From NCBI GenBank assembly GCA_937911505.1, contig CALEMF010000027.1, forward strand, positions 62,001-126,000: DNA of 64,000 nt, written 5' to 3'. Under the pieces are notes generated by a model, which saw nothing but the letters and a program-made list of their open reading frames with translations, was not told where the DNA came from and did not search any database. This stretch comes from an uncultured Cytophagales bacterium (GTDB lineage Bacteria; Bacteroidota; Bacteroidia; Cytophagales; Thermonemataceae). Of this stretch, positions 37,212 through 46,418 are shown one piece after another. Every line of letters starts with the position of its first letter. The stretch's first letter is position 1. The position numbers and the translations under genes are program-made.

Positions 37212-38107
37212 ATGACCAATAGAGATACCATACTTCATTTTGAAGAAATGAATGAGCTGTATAAGCACATCAACGTGCCAATCTCCACCTCCAACCCAAA
37301 CTTACACATCTACCGCTTTTCCGACTTTACCAACAACTCTATCCGGTCGATTCAGCCACATACGAAAGACTTCCACCAAATATCTTTTATAGAAAAATTT
37401 GGTAGCTCTCAACTAAACATAAACGATCGGAAGGTAGACCAGCTAGATAGAGTTCTATATTCCATTTCACCCAATCATATTTACTCCTGGAGGCGTGATC
37501 TTGACATAGAGGGCTACATTCTAAACTTCAAGCAGGACTATCTGCCCAGCGCCCCAAAAGATTTTCAACATCAGTTTTCCTTTTTTAACCTGAATAATCT
37601 GAACGCAGTGCCGGTAGAGAATTCTTGCGAAACCAGAGTCGCAGCTATCTTCGAAGAGCTATATACTGAGTACCATAAGCCTAAGAATCGTTTTTCTGAA
37701 GAAGTGCTCAAACATTATCTACAGATCGTCTTGTATAAATGTCTTCATCTCTATCAGAAGCGAAAAGAAACGGTGGGTGAGTTACCAATCAGCCAACGTC
37801 TTTTTGTGAAGTATAAAAACCTGATAGACAATTATTATCTAACCAAAAGAACCATTAAGGAGTATGCAGCTTTACTTCACGTGACACCTAATCATCAAAG
37901 TAGCCAAAAAAGCTTCAACGGGTAAGAGTGCGCTATACTACGTAAACCAAAGACTGCTGCTGGAAGCAAAAAACCTCTTGACCTACAGTGAAGCAGATCG
38001 CTTATACCCTAAACTTTGCTTCCCCTTCCCACTTTGGTAAATTCTTCAAAAAGTTCACCTCAAAAACACCCACAGAATACCGCAAAGATCGGCAATCCAA
38101 GAAATAA
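37212..38107 (+). pseudogene. C19: AraC-family regulator with two frameshifts
   Basis: An intact N-terminal ligand-binding half runs in one frame to TPNHQ near 37896. The DNA-binding half then appears in two other frames: IKVAKKASTGKSALYYVNQRLLLEAKNLL up to about 37995, and AYTLNFASPSHFGKFFKKFTSKTPTEYRK to the stop at 38105-38107. The reconstructed protein would be about 298 residues, normal for AraC regulators with an N-terminal cupin. The adjacent SRPBCC, YciI-like and reductase genes were probably its targets. Confidence 0.85.
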
Positions 38108-38193
38108 GACATCATATCCGTTTTTTGTTATACCAGAACCTGTTTTAGGTTGCTACTTTTGTGACGTAAGTATTTAACATAAAATTAAAAACC

Positions 38194-38628
38194 ATGAGAA
38201 AAGTAACGGTAGAGCATGAAATTGATGTGCCAGCAGCCGCAGTATGGGCTTGTTTAGCGTCGGTAGATGGTATTGAAAACTGGAGTCCACCCAGCCTAAG
38301 CTCAGTAAAAACTGGATTTCATGTGGGTGCCAAGAGAATTGTCACCTTTGAGCAGGGTGACCTCTACGAAGAAGTGAGGGAGGTCGACCATGAAAATATG
38401 ATTTTTGCCTACGCCGTGCTCGTTCAGCCGCTTTTTCCTCTGAAAGGTGAAGCCAGAGGTAGGGTTCAGGTGTTTCCTGGCCAAAAGAAGCAAACCAAAG
38501 TACGGTGGGAAGTGGAGTTTGATATTGACGAAGAACACTTCGCCGCTACCCAGGAGGCGGTTCATGGCCTTTATTCGGCCAACATCATGGGCATTGAGAG
38601 CTATCTTAAGGAGTTTAAATCTAAGTAA
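38194..38628 (+). CDS. C19: SRPBCC-family protein
   Basis: 144 residues of the START/polyketide-cyclase-like fold. MRKVTVEHEIDVPAAAVWACLASVDGIENW is the usual first strand and helix pair, and the C-terminal long helix ends GIESYLKEF. The fold binds hydrophobic small molecules, and members act as cyclases, dehydrases or stress proteins. Second gene of C19, after the broken AraC gene. Confidence 0.8.
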   Translation: MRKVTVEHEIDVPAAAVWACLASVDGIENWSPPSLSSVKTGFHVGAKRIVTFEQGDLYEEVREVDHENMIFAYAVLVQPLFPLKGEARGRVQVFPGQKKQTKVRWEVEFDIDEEHFAATQEAVHGLYSANIMGIESYLKEFKSK

Positions 38629-38644
38629 CCTAAAATTCGCAACC

Positions 38645-38962
38645 ATGCAATATTTAGTACTCGCCCGGGCAAAGCCCAACACCAAAATAGAGGACTTATT
38701 ACCCTATGTAGAAGAGGAAGCTTCCATTTCCTGGAAATACACTAATGAAAACATGCTCCGTCAGATTCACTACATTTCTGACTTAAGCGGGGCAGTTTCT
38801 ATCTGGGAAGCACCCAATAAGGGAACGGTAGAGGAAGCTATTAAAGAATTTCCGATGTACCGAGAAAACCTGTTGAACTTTGAAGTCATTGAGTTAATGC
38901 CTTACAACTCTATAAGCTTGTTATTCAAAGAGGATTACAATGAGTTTAAACCAAAATTATAG
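38645..38962 (+). CDS. C19: small dimeric alpha-beta-barrel protein (YciI/muconolactone-isomerase-like)
   Basis: 105 residues from the ATG at 38645; a longer open frame beginning inside the SRPBCC gene is spurious. The pattern (MQYLVLARAK…EEEASISWKYTNENMLRQIHYISDLSGAVSIWEA…FPMYRENLLNFEVIELMPY) fits a ferredoxin-like dimeric barrel. Possibly an isomerase or monooxygenase-like protein acting with its neighbours. Sixteen bases separate it from the SRPBCC stop. Confidence 0.6.
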   Translation: MQYLVLARAKPNTKIEDLLPYVEEEASISWKYTNENMLRQIHYISDLSGAVSIWEAPNKGTVEEAIKEFPMYRENLLNFEVIELMPYNSISLLFKEDYNEFKPKL

Positions 38963-39037
38963 AGCACTGTAACTAAATGTATCTCACCGAAGAGGGAAGT
39001 AAGTCGGAAGACACCCCCTCTGTATAAAAACACTCCT

Positions 39038-40060
39038 ATGAGCACTGATATCTTGAGCAATAATGCAATGAAATGGGTACTGAGCACCATACCAGTTGGC
39101 GATTCCATTGATTTATCTCACTTCGAGTTAGTCGAAGAGAAGCTTATCCTCCCGCAAGACGACCTGGTTCTTGTAGAGTCCCTTCTGTGGTCTTTGGATC
39201 CTTCGACGAGGTTAATGATGAAACCAAGTCAGGGCGGGTTCCCTGGCTTGTCGCCTGGCGATACGATCCCTTCGTTAGGCATTGGACGTGTAATCCATAC
39301 CACGAGCAACAAGGCGGCCGTTGGTTCGCTGGTCAGAGGCCCTATTGGTTGGAGCACGCACGCTACATTGGATGCGAATAGCATCACGGTTATACCTCAG
39401 GAAGCCAAAAGACTGGAGGATTATCTCTCTGTTTTGAGCACTACTGGGGCAACGGCTTACTTTGGGTTAGTCGAGCTGGCTAGAGCAAAAAAGGGCGAGT
39501 CGTTGCTAATTACCGCAGCAGCGGGTGCAGTAGGTTCGATAGCAGGTCAGATTGGAAAGATTCTTGGCCTTCGGGTGGTTGGTATTACCGGCAATAAAGA
39601 AAAGGGACAGTGGCTCGTGGAAGAGTTAGGATTTGATGCCAGTATCAATTATCGGGGAGAAAATGTAGAGGAAAAGATCAGAATGTGTTTACCCGATGGC
39701 ATTGATATTCATTTTGAAAACGTAGGTGCCCATTTTCTACAACTGGGCTTGGATTACTTAAACTACCAGGGAAGAATCATACTGTGTGGTCTTATATCGG
39801 AGTACAACCAACCGCAGGTTACGCAACTGAATAATTTATCCCAGATCATTTTTAAAAGTGCCATCATTCGAGGAATATTCCTCAATAAGGACTTTGGGCA
39901 TCGCCTGTCTGATGCTTATGATAAACTTGAACAGTGGCTAGACGACGGAATGCTGAAAAATCCCGTTCAGCAGTACAGTGGATTTGAGAACCTTCCGTCT
40001 ACCTTCTTAAAACTTTTTTCTGACAACAAGAGCTTCGGAAAGCTGCTGGTTAAGGTATAG
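39038..40060 (+). CDS. C19: NADP-dependent medium-chain reductase, zinc-free
   Basis: 340 residues. The LTB4-dehydrogenase/CurA-type signature is present: LWSLDPSTRLMM, GIGRVIHT, TGATAYFGLVELARAKKGE and the cofactor loop AAAGAVGSIAGQIGK, with no zinc-binding cysteines. Such enzymes reduce alpha,beta-unsaturated ketones or aldehydes with NADPH. Last gene of C19; with SRPBCC and YciI-like genes it suggests a small detoxification or aromatic-compound module. Confidence 0.88.
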   Translation: MSTDILSNNAMKWVLSTIPVGDSIDLSHFELVEEKLILPQDDLVLVESLLWSLDPSTRLMMKPSQGGFPGLSPGDTIPSLGIGRVIHTTSNKAAVGSLVRGPIGWSTHATLDANSITVIPQEAKRLEDYLSVLSTTGATAYFGLVELARAKKGESLLITAAAGAVGSIAGQIGKILGLRVVGITGNKEKGQWLVEELGFDASINYRGENVEEKIRMCLPDGIDIHFENVGAHFLQLGLDYLNYQGRIILCGLISEYNQPQVTQLNNLSQIIFKSAIIRGIFLNKDFGHRLSDAYDKLEQWLDDGMLKNPVQQYSGFENLPSTFLKLFSDNKSFGKLLVKV

Positions 40061-40171
40061 TGCGTTGCGGTTCTGTCCGAAATGCCTAATTGCGGATTAT
40101 AGGTTTACGAGAAATCGTAAGCTACCGCAGAAGTAGTAAATCCAAACTATATCAACCAAACGAACGATTAC

Positions 40172-40306
40172 ATAGCACAACATTGGCTATAGCAAATGCA
40201 GGCTAACAGTTTAAAATCAGTGTATTGGGATCAAATAGGTCTACAGAAACCGAATGAGAACATAGCCTCAAAATCCCAAACTTACCATAGCCTTATCATT
40301 AGCGGC
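40172..40306 (+). repeat. attC-like site of C19 (degenerate)
   Basis: 3' core ATAGCACAAC (7 of 10 against C19's start GTTGTGCCAC). GGCTATAG on the left can pair with CATAGCC on the right, and the next core is ATTAGCGGC, a G-to-A variant. Confidence 0.6.
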
Positions 40307-40320
40307 TATAAATTAAGAAT

Positions 40321-41220
40321 ATGACAACAAAACAATGGAAGAAAATTGCCCATCAAGCGACTTCCCTAAAAATTGACAAATGCTTAGTAAGCGAGAATCA
40401 TTTAAGTGTTTGGAAGATAACTCATGACAATAGTCCACAAATACTCCGAATTTATAATTTGAAAAACGTAGAAACTCAGCACATGGATTGCACTTGGAGT
40501 TTGCTAACGCAATTGAAAAGTATAAAGGGCTACAACGGGACACTACCGTTACAAAAATTAGAAATAGGAAGTCAATTCAGAGGATTTCGTCTCACATATA
40601 TTGAAGGAAAGCATCCACGAGTAAATAGTAACCTGCAATTGATTTCAGCAGGTCGAGCAATTGCCCATTTCCACAAGCTAACTTCTAAAATAGAAATTGG
40701 TGGAATGCGTAGATATAATTATAAATCAATTACTAACAACATAAACGAACCTATATTCTTAGCCTATTTGAGTTCAAGTCAAAAGCAAGAAATTGAAAAA
40801 ATTTGCTTTTTGATAAAAGAGAATATCAAAGAGGTGGAAAATAGTTCATCTTTATGCGGCATATTACATGGTGACCCGCATTGGGAAAACATTATTACAA
40901 ATCCAGATGGGGTATTTTTAATTGATTTCGATGATTGCGGATATGGATTATATATGTATGACTTAGCAGTGGGGATTGCAGATACAATGCAGGAAAACCC
41001 TAAACAATCTAAAAGAATAAAAGAATGCTTTGTAAAAGGGTATTTAGAAGTTTTTCCACAAAAAGAGAAATTGATTGAAAAGCACCTTAATCATCTCATA
41101 AAGTTGAGATATATTGACTACATGCTCAGACCATTTAACGAATGGAGTGAGAAAGAGATTAAAGAATATTCGGACGAAATTATTGAAGTGATTGAGGAGT
41201 CAATGCAACTCTTGAATTGA
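40321..41220 (+). CDS. C20: aminoglycoside phosphotransferase-like kinase
   Basis: 299 residues of the APH/choline kinase fold. The catalytic loop is LHGDPHWENII, the metal-binding motif FLIDFDDCGYG follows, and an IEGKHP hinge lies before. Targets of the family include antibiotics, choline, homoserine and other small alcohols; nothing here identifies the substrate. Single gene of C20. It is one candidate for an adaptive function typical of integron cargo. Confidence 0.85.
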   Translation: MTTKQWKKIAHQATSLKIDKCLVSENHLSVWKITHDNSPQILRIYNLKNVETQHMDCTWSLLTQLKSIKGYNGTLPLQKLEIGSQFRGFRLTYIEGKHPRVNSNLQLISAGRAIAHFHKLTSKIEIGGMRRYNYKSITNNINEPIFLAYLSSSQKQEIEKICFLIKENIKEVENSSSLCGILHGDPHWENIITNPDGVFLIDFDDCGYGLYMYDLAVGIADTMQENPKQSKRIKECFVKGYLEVFPQKEKLIEKHLNHLIKLRYIDYMLRPFNEWSEKEIKEYSDEIIEVIEESMQLLN

Positions 41221-41228
41221 ATGAATAC

Positions 41229-41295
41229 AGCCGCTAACACAGGCTATGATATCCATGCTCCTAACGTCGCACGGCACATAGCCAAACCGTTGAGG
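41229..41295 (+). repeat. attC-like site of C20
   Basis: 3' core AGCCGCTAAC matches the reverse complement of the start ATTAGCGGCT at 9 of 10. Stem AGGCTATG…TGC against GCA…CATAGCC, then GTTGAGGC, which begins C21 rather than element E. Confidence 0.8.
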
Positions 41296-41332
41296 CATAA
41301 TAGAAAAACACCATCTACAGAATTAAAAATCG

Positions 41333-42184
41333 CTACTCTTTTTTTACAACCTCATTCTGTAATAACTTCATCAATTCACTTGCTTTATCATTTGTATCGG
41401 ATTTCTTTGGTATAGGTTTAATTTTACCAGAAGAGATTAATTCCCCAGAAATTGCACTAAAATCTTTGTCTAAAAGCGGAGCCGTAATGTAAGATGCGCC
41501 TTTAGATGGTGGCGGTAAAAACATTCTGAACCAACGTACAAAAAATGGTGCTGCTTCGCCTGAAGTCATATCAGTTCTATTTCCACCAGGATCAACTGCG
41601 ATAACCTTTATTTCATCTTTCTTATATAATTCGGCAATTCTTTTACTCAAAACAGTCAAAGCAAGTTTAGAATTAGCGTAAGAATGAAAAATACCACTTT
41701 TTTTAGGTTTTTTTAGTTCATCTACTTTAAGAGCAGAAGACATAAAAATGGCGTTTGAAGACGTATTGACAATCATTGGTAAACGATTATCTATCTTTCC
41801 TTTTTTCAAAAGAGGTTTGAGCAATTCCATTAGCATATATGAAGCAAAGACGTTTACTTGATAATGCATATCATTGCCACTTTTGGAAAGTATCTTTTCT
41901 TTGAAAAGAACTCCCGCATTATTTATCAATGCATCAATGCCTGAATACTTTGCATTAATTGCTTTTACCGTCTTCCGAATGTCTTGAGGTATGGATAAGT
42001 CGGTAATAAATAAATCTATTGTTGTAGATGGGAATTGCTTTGTTATCTTTTCTACTAACAAATCAGATTTTGATTTGCTACGATTTAAAAGAATTAGATG
42101 CCATCCATCTTTTGCCATCTGATAAGAAATTTCTTCGCCTATTCCACCTGTTGCACCTGTAATAACTACTACTTTATTTGACAT
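41333..42184 (-). CDS. C21: short-chain dehydrogenase/reductase
   Basis: 283 residues. TGATGGIGEEI is the cofactor loop, NNAG follows, and the active site is YANSK. Closely related in style to retinol-dehydrogenase-like SDRs. It is read leftward, 12 bases after the NmrA-like gene, so the two form an operon. With the MerR gene opposite, they make the only cassette in the array whose main genes run against the general direction. Confidence 0.88.
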   Translation of the reverse strand: MSNKVVVITGATGGIGEEISYQMAKDGWHLILLNRSKSKSDLLVEKITKQFPSTTIDLFITDLSIPQDIRKTVKAINAKYSGIDALINNAGVLFKEKILSKSGNDMHYQVNVFASYMLMELLKPLLKKGKIDNRLPMIVNTSSNAIFMSSALKVDELKKPKKSGIFHSYANSKLALTVLSKRIAELYKKDEIKVIAVDPGGNRTDMTSGEAAPFFVRWFRMFLPPPSKGASYITAPLLDKDFSAISGELISSGKIKPIPKKSDTNDKASELMKLLQNEVVKKE

Positions 42185-42196
42185 ATTTTTAAATAT

Positions 42197-43078
42197 TTAA
42201 TTTTTCCAACTTTTAATATGGTTTTCTATATCCGTAAGTTTCACATCAAAAATTTCTTCAAGTTTATCTGTTTCAATAACCATATCGTCATTTCCTAATT
42301 CCTCAATAGCTTCATATGTACCAGCCAAAATTTTAGATAATTCCTCATCGGGAAAAGCTTGCTTAACTCTGTCGGAAAAGTCTTTGGAAGTTGTTTCAAC
42401 AAATTTGACAGGCTTACCTATATATGATTTTAACAATCCAGCGAGTTCGTTGCCTGTCTTAGCAGATGGGGTTGCAATCTCAAAAGCTTGTCCTGAAAGT
42501 TCAGGTTTTGAAAATGCGGCAACTGCGATTTTAGCTTGGTCTTCGTGTGATGTCCACATAATTTTTTTATCACTTTTAGATGCAGGATAGTCTAAAATGC
42601 CTTCTAATTTGAGATTAGGAGCTATTATAGGAACTTGTAAATTTTCAAGATATAGTGTTGGCATTAATACTATGGTTGGCACTTTCAATTTCAAAAGCGA
42701 TTGTGCCAAATTTGAATTGCCTACAATTGATTGTTTTTGTGGATAGCGTGTGCCTGTTGGACCACTTGTTGTAAATACCAACAAGGATAAAGTTGTGTTA
42801 TTTAGTGCTTCAAACAGGTTTTTAATCCATTTAGGAGGTTGCTGTATATTTGATGGGTTAGGCAAATGTATAAATGCTGCATCTTGTCCATCAATTGCGT
42901 ATTTGAGTGACTGAGCATCATTAAAATCTGCTTCGATGGCCTCGACTTGACTACCATAAACATCATAAATCTTATGTTTATTTCGTGCTACTGCTTTTAC
43001 AGTATATCCTTTTTTCAAGGCTTCTCTAACAACAGCAGAACCTTGCTGACCTGTTGCACCAAAAATGGAGACATTCAT
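42197..43078 (-). CDS. C21: NmrA-like NAD(P)-binding protein
   Basis: 293 residues from the ATG at 43078, which places the cofactor loop IFGATGQQGSAVV at the N terminus; a 21-codon upstream extension overlaps the promoter. Atypical-SDR features (ATSGPTGTR-like segment, no catalytic YxxxK) match NmrA-like sensor or quinone-reductase proteins. First gene of the leftward operon, divergent from the MerR gene. Confidence 0.85.
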   Translation of the reverse strand: MNVSIFGATGQQGSAVVREALKKGYTVKAVARNKHKIYDVYGSQVEAIEADFNDAQSLKYAIDGQDAAFIHLPNPSNIQQPPKWIKNLFEALNNTTLSLLVFTTSGPTGTRYPQKQSIVGNSNLAQSLLKLKVPTIVLMPTLYLENLQVPIIAPNLKLEGILDYPASKSDKKIMWTSHEDQAKIAVAAFSKPELSGQAFEIATPSAKTGNELAGLLKSYIGKPVKFVETTSKDFSDRVKQAFPDEELSKILAGTYEAIEELGNDDMVIETDKLEEIFDVKLTDIENHIKSWKN

Positions 43079-43115
43079 ATTTTTAAATTTTAGTTTTGTA
43101 TATTTGGCAAATATA

Positions 43116-43139
43116 GACCGTGGACTATAGTCAACGGTC
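43116..43139. promoter_or_regulatory. MerR-type operator dyad in the divergent promoter
   Basis: A 24-base dyad with arms GACCGTGGACTA and TAGTCAACGGTC, pairing at all but one symmetric position. It lies between the divergently read MerR gene and NmrA-SDR operon, as expected for MerR regulators that bend a long-spaced promoter. Confidence 0.75.
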
Positions 43140-43148
43140 AAGGAAAAC

Positions 43149-43502
43149 GTGAAAGAATTTATGAGAATTGGTGAATTGTCTAAAAAGGCTTCTATATCAA
43201 GGGATACAATAAGGTTGTATGAAAAACATCAACTTATAGTAAATGTGACTCGCCCAAACGAGTGGAATAACTATAAAGACTACCCAGAGGAAAATCTAAA
43301 AAGACTTTTAGTAATAAAATGCTTGAAGAAATTTGGTTTCACGCTAAAAGAATGTAGAGAGGTACTGTTAGAGATGGAACAGAACCCCAACAAAGACGAC
43401 CACAAAAGAAAAGTAGCCAAATCAAAACTTGCTGAAATAGATAAACAGATTAAGGATTTGATAAAAGTCAAAAATACTTTGATTAAAATATTGGAAGAAT
43501 AA
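43149..43502 (+). CDS. C21: MerR-family transcription regulator
   Basis: 117 residues from GTG 43149 (ATG 43161 is an alternative giving MRIGELSKKA, the usual MerR start). The helix-turn-helix RIGELSKKASISRDTIRLYEKHQLI and wing are followed by a coiled-coil dimer helix. No metal-binding cysteines, so it probably senses an organic compound. It likely controls the divergent NmrA-SDR operon through the dyad next to its start. Confidence 0.9.
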   Translation: MKEFMRIGELSKKASISRDTIRLYEKHQLIVNVTRPNEWNNYKDYPEENLKRLLVIKCLKKFGFTLKECREVLLEMEQNPNKDDHKRKVAKSKLAEIDKQIKDLIKVKNTLIKILEE

Positions 43503-43507
43503 CTACT

Positions 43508-43639
43508 ATGCCTAACAACGTATATAAAAAATAGCGGTTTAATCGCTTAAACAAGAGAATACGAATGAATTAAGGTCAATTATAATCCGGAAAGTTAGCG
43601 CCTAAAATCCGCTACTTTTCATATACAAGACCGTTGAGG
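43508..43639 (+). repeat. attC-like site of C21
   Basis: 3' core ATGCCTAAC equals the reverse complement of the start GTTGAGGCAT (41289) except for one deleted base. Arms GTATATAAAAAATAGCGG and CCGCTACTTTTCATATAC, then GTTGAGG. Confidence 0.83.
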
Positions 43640-43851
43640 CGCAATGCGCCTCAACGGATGGAGTGGTAGGCGTTTCGCCTCCCAACGGTTTCGGTGAGCC
43701 TACCCACGGGCATTGACGAAATACGCTTAACATTCGAGTAGATGCTACAAGGCAATTACCTCTTGACAGGCACACTTTTATTTGATAGTTTCAGGGGCAG
43801 AGATAGATTCCTAACAGATGGGGTGGTAGTACGGCGTCTACCACCCCATCT
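43633..43851 (+). repeat. Element E13 with a perfect terminal hairpin (219 bp)
   Basis: Full-type left half. The right end is rearranged so that AACAGATGGGGTGGTAG (43813-43829) and CTACCACCCCATCTGTT (43838-43854) form a 17-bp perfect stem with an 8-base loop. Ends at core GTTGGCGG. Confidence 0.85.
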
Positions 43852-43886
43852 GTTGGCGGTAATATGAGATAAACCCACAAAACAAA

Positions 43887-44450
43887 TTGGAAGAATTAAG
43901 AGACTTCATCACGAATAATGTGAACATTTCAGAAATGGAACTGAAAGAGATTTTATCAAACTTTCGACAAATTGAGCTTGAGAAAGGACGCTTTTTGGTC
44001 AAAAGAGGTCAACTAGTTCAATCATACTATTTTGTGGCAACTGGTGGACTACGCATCTACTTTGATAAAGATGAGAAACAGATTACCGCTTGGATAGCTC
44101 TGGACAACAACTTTTTTACTGAACTTCAAAGCCTTAAATCTGGAAAGTCATCCGAATTTTTCATCCAAGCAATTGAGCGTTCGACTGTGTATACGATTGA
44201 TGCCCAAAAGATGCATCAACTTTATGATAAGTTTCCGATTTGGCAACGCTTCGGTCGGATGGTTTGGGAAGATGCATTCATAAAAGTCATCAATGGAATT
44301 TTAAGCCATCAGACGCTTTCCGCAGAGGAACGATATTTAGAAATACTTGACCACTCAGACCTACTACAAAAAATTCCTCTTAAACAGCTTGCATCCTATC
44401 TTGGGATTACCGAAACCTCGCTAAGTCGTCTGAGAAAAAATATCAAATAA
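43887..44450 (+). CDS. C22: Crp/Fnr-family transcription regulator
   Basis: 187 residues from a TTG start; no ATG precedes it in frame. The cNMP-binding fold and C-terminal helix-turn-helix (LKQLASYLGITETSLSRLRK) are clear. It is followed by DUF2141 and membrane-protein genes in the same cassette, possible targets. The C22 ends are the same as those of cassette C3 although the genes differ. Confidence 0.82.
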   Translation: MEELRDFITNNVNISEMELKEILSNFRQIELEKGRFLVKRGQLVQSYYFVATGGLRIYFDKDEKQITAWIALDNNFFTELQSLKSGKSSEFFIQAIERSTVYTIDAQKMHQLYDKFPIWQRFGRMVWEDAFIKVINGILSHQTLSAEERYLEILDHSDLLQKIPLKQLASYLGITETSLSRLRKNIK

Positions 44451-44524
44451 AGCTTTCTTGCCATTTGGCAATTTTAGCAGCCCTTTTCTTTTTGAACTTT
44501 GTATCAAACAAAATACAAATCAAA

Positions 44525-44959
44525 ATGAGAAAAAGTATTATCAGTTTGTGTGTAGCATTGATTTCAGTATCTCTAAGTTATGCACAGACCACAGCTAATG
44601 GGACTATCGAGCTTCAGATAGATGGCGTTGAAAAAACCGAGGGACATTTGATAATTTCTCTCTATAAAGAGTCAACAGGCTTTCCCACAAAACCAGAGTT
44701 GGCTTTTAAACAATATAAAATGCCAGTTGAAAGTTTGAACCCAAGACCCTTGTCGCTAAATCTTCCTTTTGGAAGTTATGCCATTGCCGTTTACCACGAT
44801 GAGAATGGCGATGGAAAATTCAACACCAATTTTATAGGTATCCCTAAAGAAAAAACAGGAGCATCCAACAATCCAAAGGCTTTGTTCATACCTTCTTTCA
44901 ATCAGGCAAAATTTGACCTTTCAAAAGAAACAATCAATCTAACCATTCAAATCAAATAG
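44525..44959 (+). CDS. C22: secreted DUF2141 protein
   Basis: 144 residues from the ATG at 44525, which starts the signal peptide ending SYAQ. Mature part: GTIELQIDGVEKTEGHLIISLY, YKMPVE, LPFGSYAIAVYHDENGDGKFNTNFIGIPKE, the hallmark of DUF2141 (Ig-like beta sandwich with a D-x-N-x-D-G calcium-type loop). Periplasmic, function unknown. Confidence 0.85.
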   Translation: MRKSIISLCVALISVSLSYAQTTANGTIELQIDGVEKTEGHLIISLYKESTGFPTKPELAFKQYKMPVESLNPRPLSLNLPFGSYAIAVYHDENGDGKFNTNFIGIPKEKTGASNNPKALFIPSFNQAKFDLSKETINLTIQIK

Positions 44960-44961
44960 AA

Positions 44962-45456
44962 ATGAAACTTTCAATTTTCAATAAACTATTACTTTTTTCC
45001 CTATTCTTCCTTGCTTACTGGTTTTTTGGCAATCTTTATGAGGAAATAGTACTGGCACCTAACAATTTGGTCAACTCTTACGAAGCGTTGGTCTGTTGGC
45101 AGGGGTTTTTCCAAGTTACCAACCAGATACACTATTATGTTCCATTTACCCAATTGGCAGTATTGGTAGTCTATTTTTTATACTTTAAATCAAATGACAA
45201 GTACATCAAAGAGTTATTGAAACGTGCAAGTATTTTTGGCTTGGCTTCCATTGCCATTACCGTATATATCGTCACTCAACTGAACCTAAAATTATTCTTT
45301 GGCGATTTGGAAACCTTCCAACAGGAGATTTATAATCTATCACTTATCTGGTTAATTGTTAATTTCATTCGGATTTGCCTTGTTGGGTCAACACTATATT
45401 TCGTTTTTAAGGCATACTTACGGTTTCAAGCCAAATCAAATACTCAAAAAGGTTGA
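44962..45456 (+). CDS. C22: four-helix membrane protein
   Basis: 164 residues with four membrane helices (about 6-24, 56-74, 88-106, 130-150) and a short extracytoplasmic segment with ALVCWQGFFQVTNQIHYYVP. No family recognised. Two bases after the DUF2141 stop, so translationally linked to it. Confidence 0.65.
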   Translation: MKLSIFNKLLLFSLFFLAYWFFGNLYEEIVLAPNNLVNSYEALVCWQGFFQVTNQIHYYVPFTQLAVLVVYFLYFKSNDKYIKELLKRASIFGLASIAITVYIVTQLNLKLFFGDLETFQQEIYNLSLIWLIVNFIRICLVGSTLYFVFKAYLRFQAKSNTQKG

Positions 45457-45569
45457 TTTATGGATGCAATAAATGAAACTAAAATTTCATCTATAAAGAG
45501 AGATTTGGGACTTGAGGTCTATGTTTTCAAAACGTCTATTCAAGAGGAAGATTGAAGTACCTCGATAAA

Positions 45570-46418
45570 TCAGACCGTTTTAAGTAGTTTTGTAGTTGAA
45601 GTGTTCGTACTTCTGTGAAACATATTTATTGGTTTTTGTTGAGTAGTTTGATGCTTTCTGTGATTATACTTCTGTATCCATTGCTGTAAGCCTCTGTAGA
45701 GACTGATTCCATCTTGGGCAGGATACAGATAGACGTACTGATACTTGAGTGTTCTCCAGAAACGCTCAATGTAAACATTATCTAGTGCCCTTCCTCTACC
45801 ATCCATCGAAATCTGTATTTGGTGATGCTTTAGTAAGCTGACGTAAGCTTCGGAGGTAAACTGCGCTCCTTGATCACTATTGAGCGTCTGTGGCACACCA
45901 TACTCTTGAATGGCTTGCTTGATTACTGCCAAGCTTGCGGTGGTTTCGAGTGTATTAGAAAGCCCCCAACCCACAATCATTCGACTGTACACATCAATGA
46001 TGGCAGTGAGGTACATAAAACCCCTTTTCATTGGGAGATAGGTTATATCAATCTGCCAGACCTGATTAGGGTACTTAATCGATAAGTTCTTCAATAGATA
46101 AGGGTAGATATACTTCTTGACTCCTAGCTGACTCAAAGAGCGTTTAGGATATATGGGCCAAATATGAGCCTTACGCATTAGCCGGCGGACGCGCTCATAG
46201 CCTGCTCGTATGCCTTGTTCTTCTAAAAGGACTTGCATCGTTTTTACTCCAGCCGTTGGCTCCTGAAGATGAAAGCGATCAAGCCAGTTTAGAATCTGCT
46301 CATTTTCTTCACTTTCTCCTTTAGGCTCATAGTAGAAACTACCTTTACTAAGCCCTAAAAGCGATAACTGTCGATTAAGCGAGAGCCGATGGCTTCTAGA
46401 AACCAATGTCTTCTTCAT
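45570..46418 (-). CDS. IS3-family transposase OrfB (DDE integrase domain)
   Basis: 282 residues. N-terminal HTH_21 region, then the integrase core: the first Asp in WQIDITYLP, the second in NSDQGAQFTS, the Glu in ALDNVYIERFWRTLK, i.e. a complete DDE set. It overlaps OrfA by 4 bases (ATGA). OrfAB fusion by a -1 slip on an A-run near 46443-46450 would join the frames. Confidence 0.93.
   Translation of the reverse strand: MKKTLVSRSHRLSLNRQLSLLGLSKGSFYYEPKGESEENEQILNWLDRFHLQEPTAGVKTMQVLLEEQGIRAGYERVRRLMRKAHIWPIYPKRSLSQLGVKKYIYPYLLKNLSIKYPNQVWQIDITYLPMKRGFMYLTAIIDVYSRMIVGWGLSNTLETTASLAVIKQAIQEYGVPQTLNSDQGAQFTSEAYVSLLKHHQIQISMDGRGRALDNVYIERFWRTLKYQYVYLYPAQDGISLYRGLQQWIQKYNHRKHQTTQQKPINMFHRSTNTSTTKLLKTV

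Noticed and set aside
41221-41415. 64-codon rightward frame after the APH-like gene
   Set aside because: It runs through the attC-like site and into the antisense of the SDR gene, with no protein-like composition.
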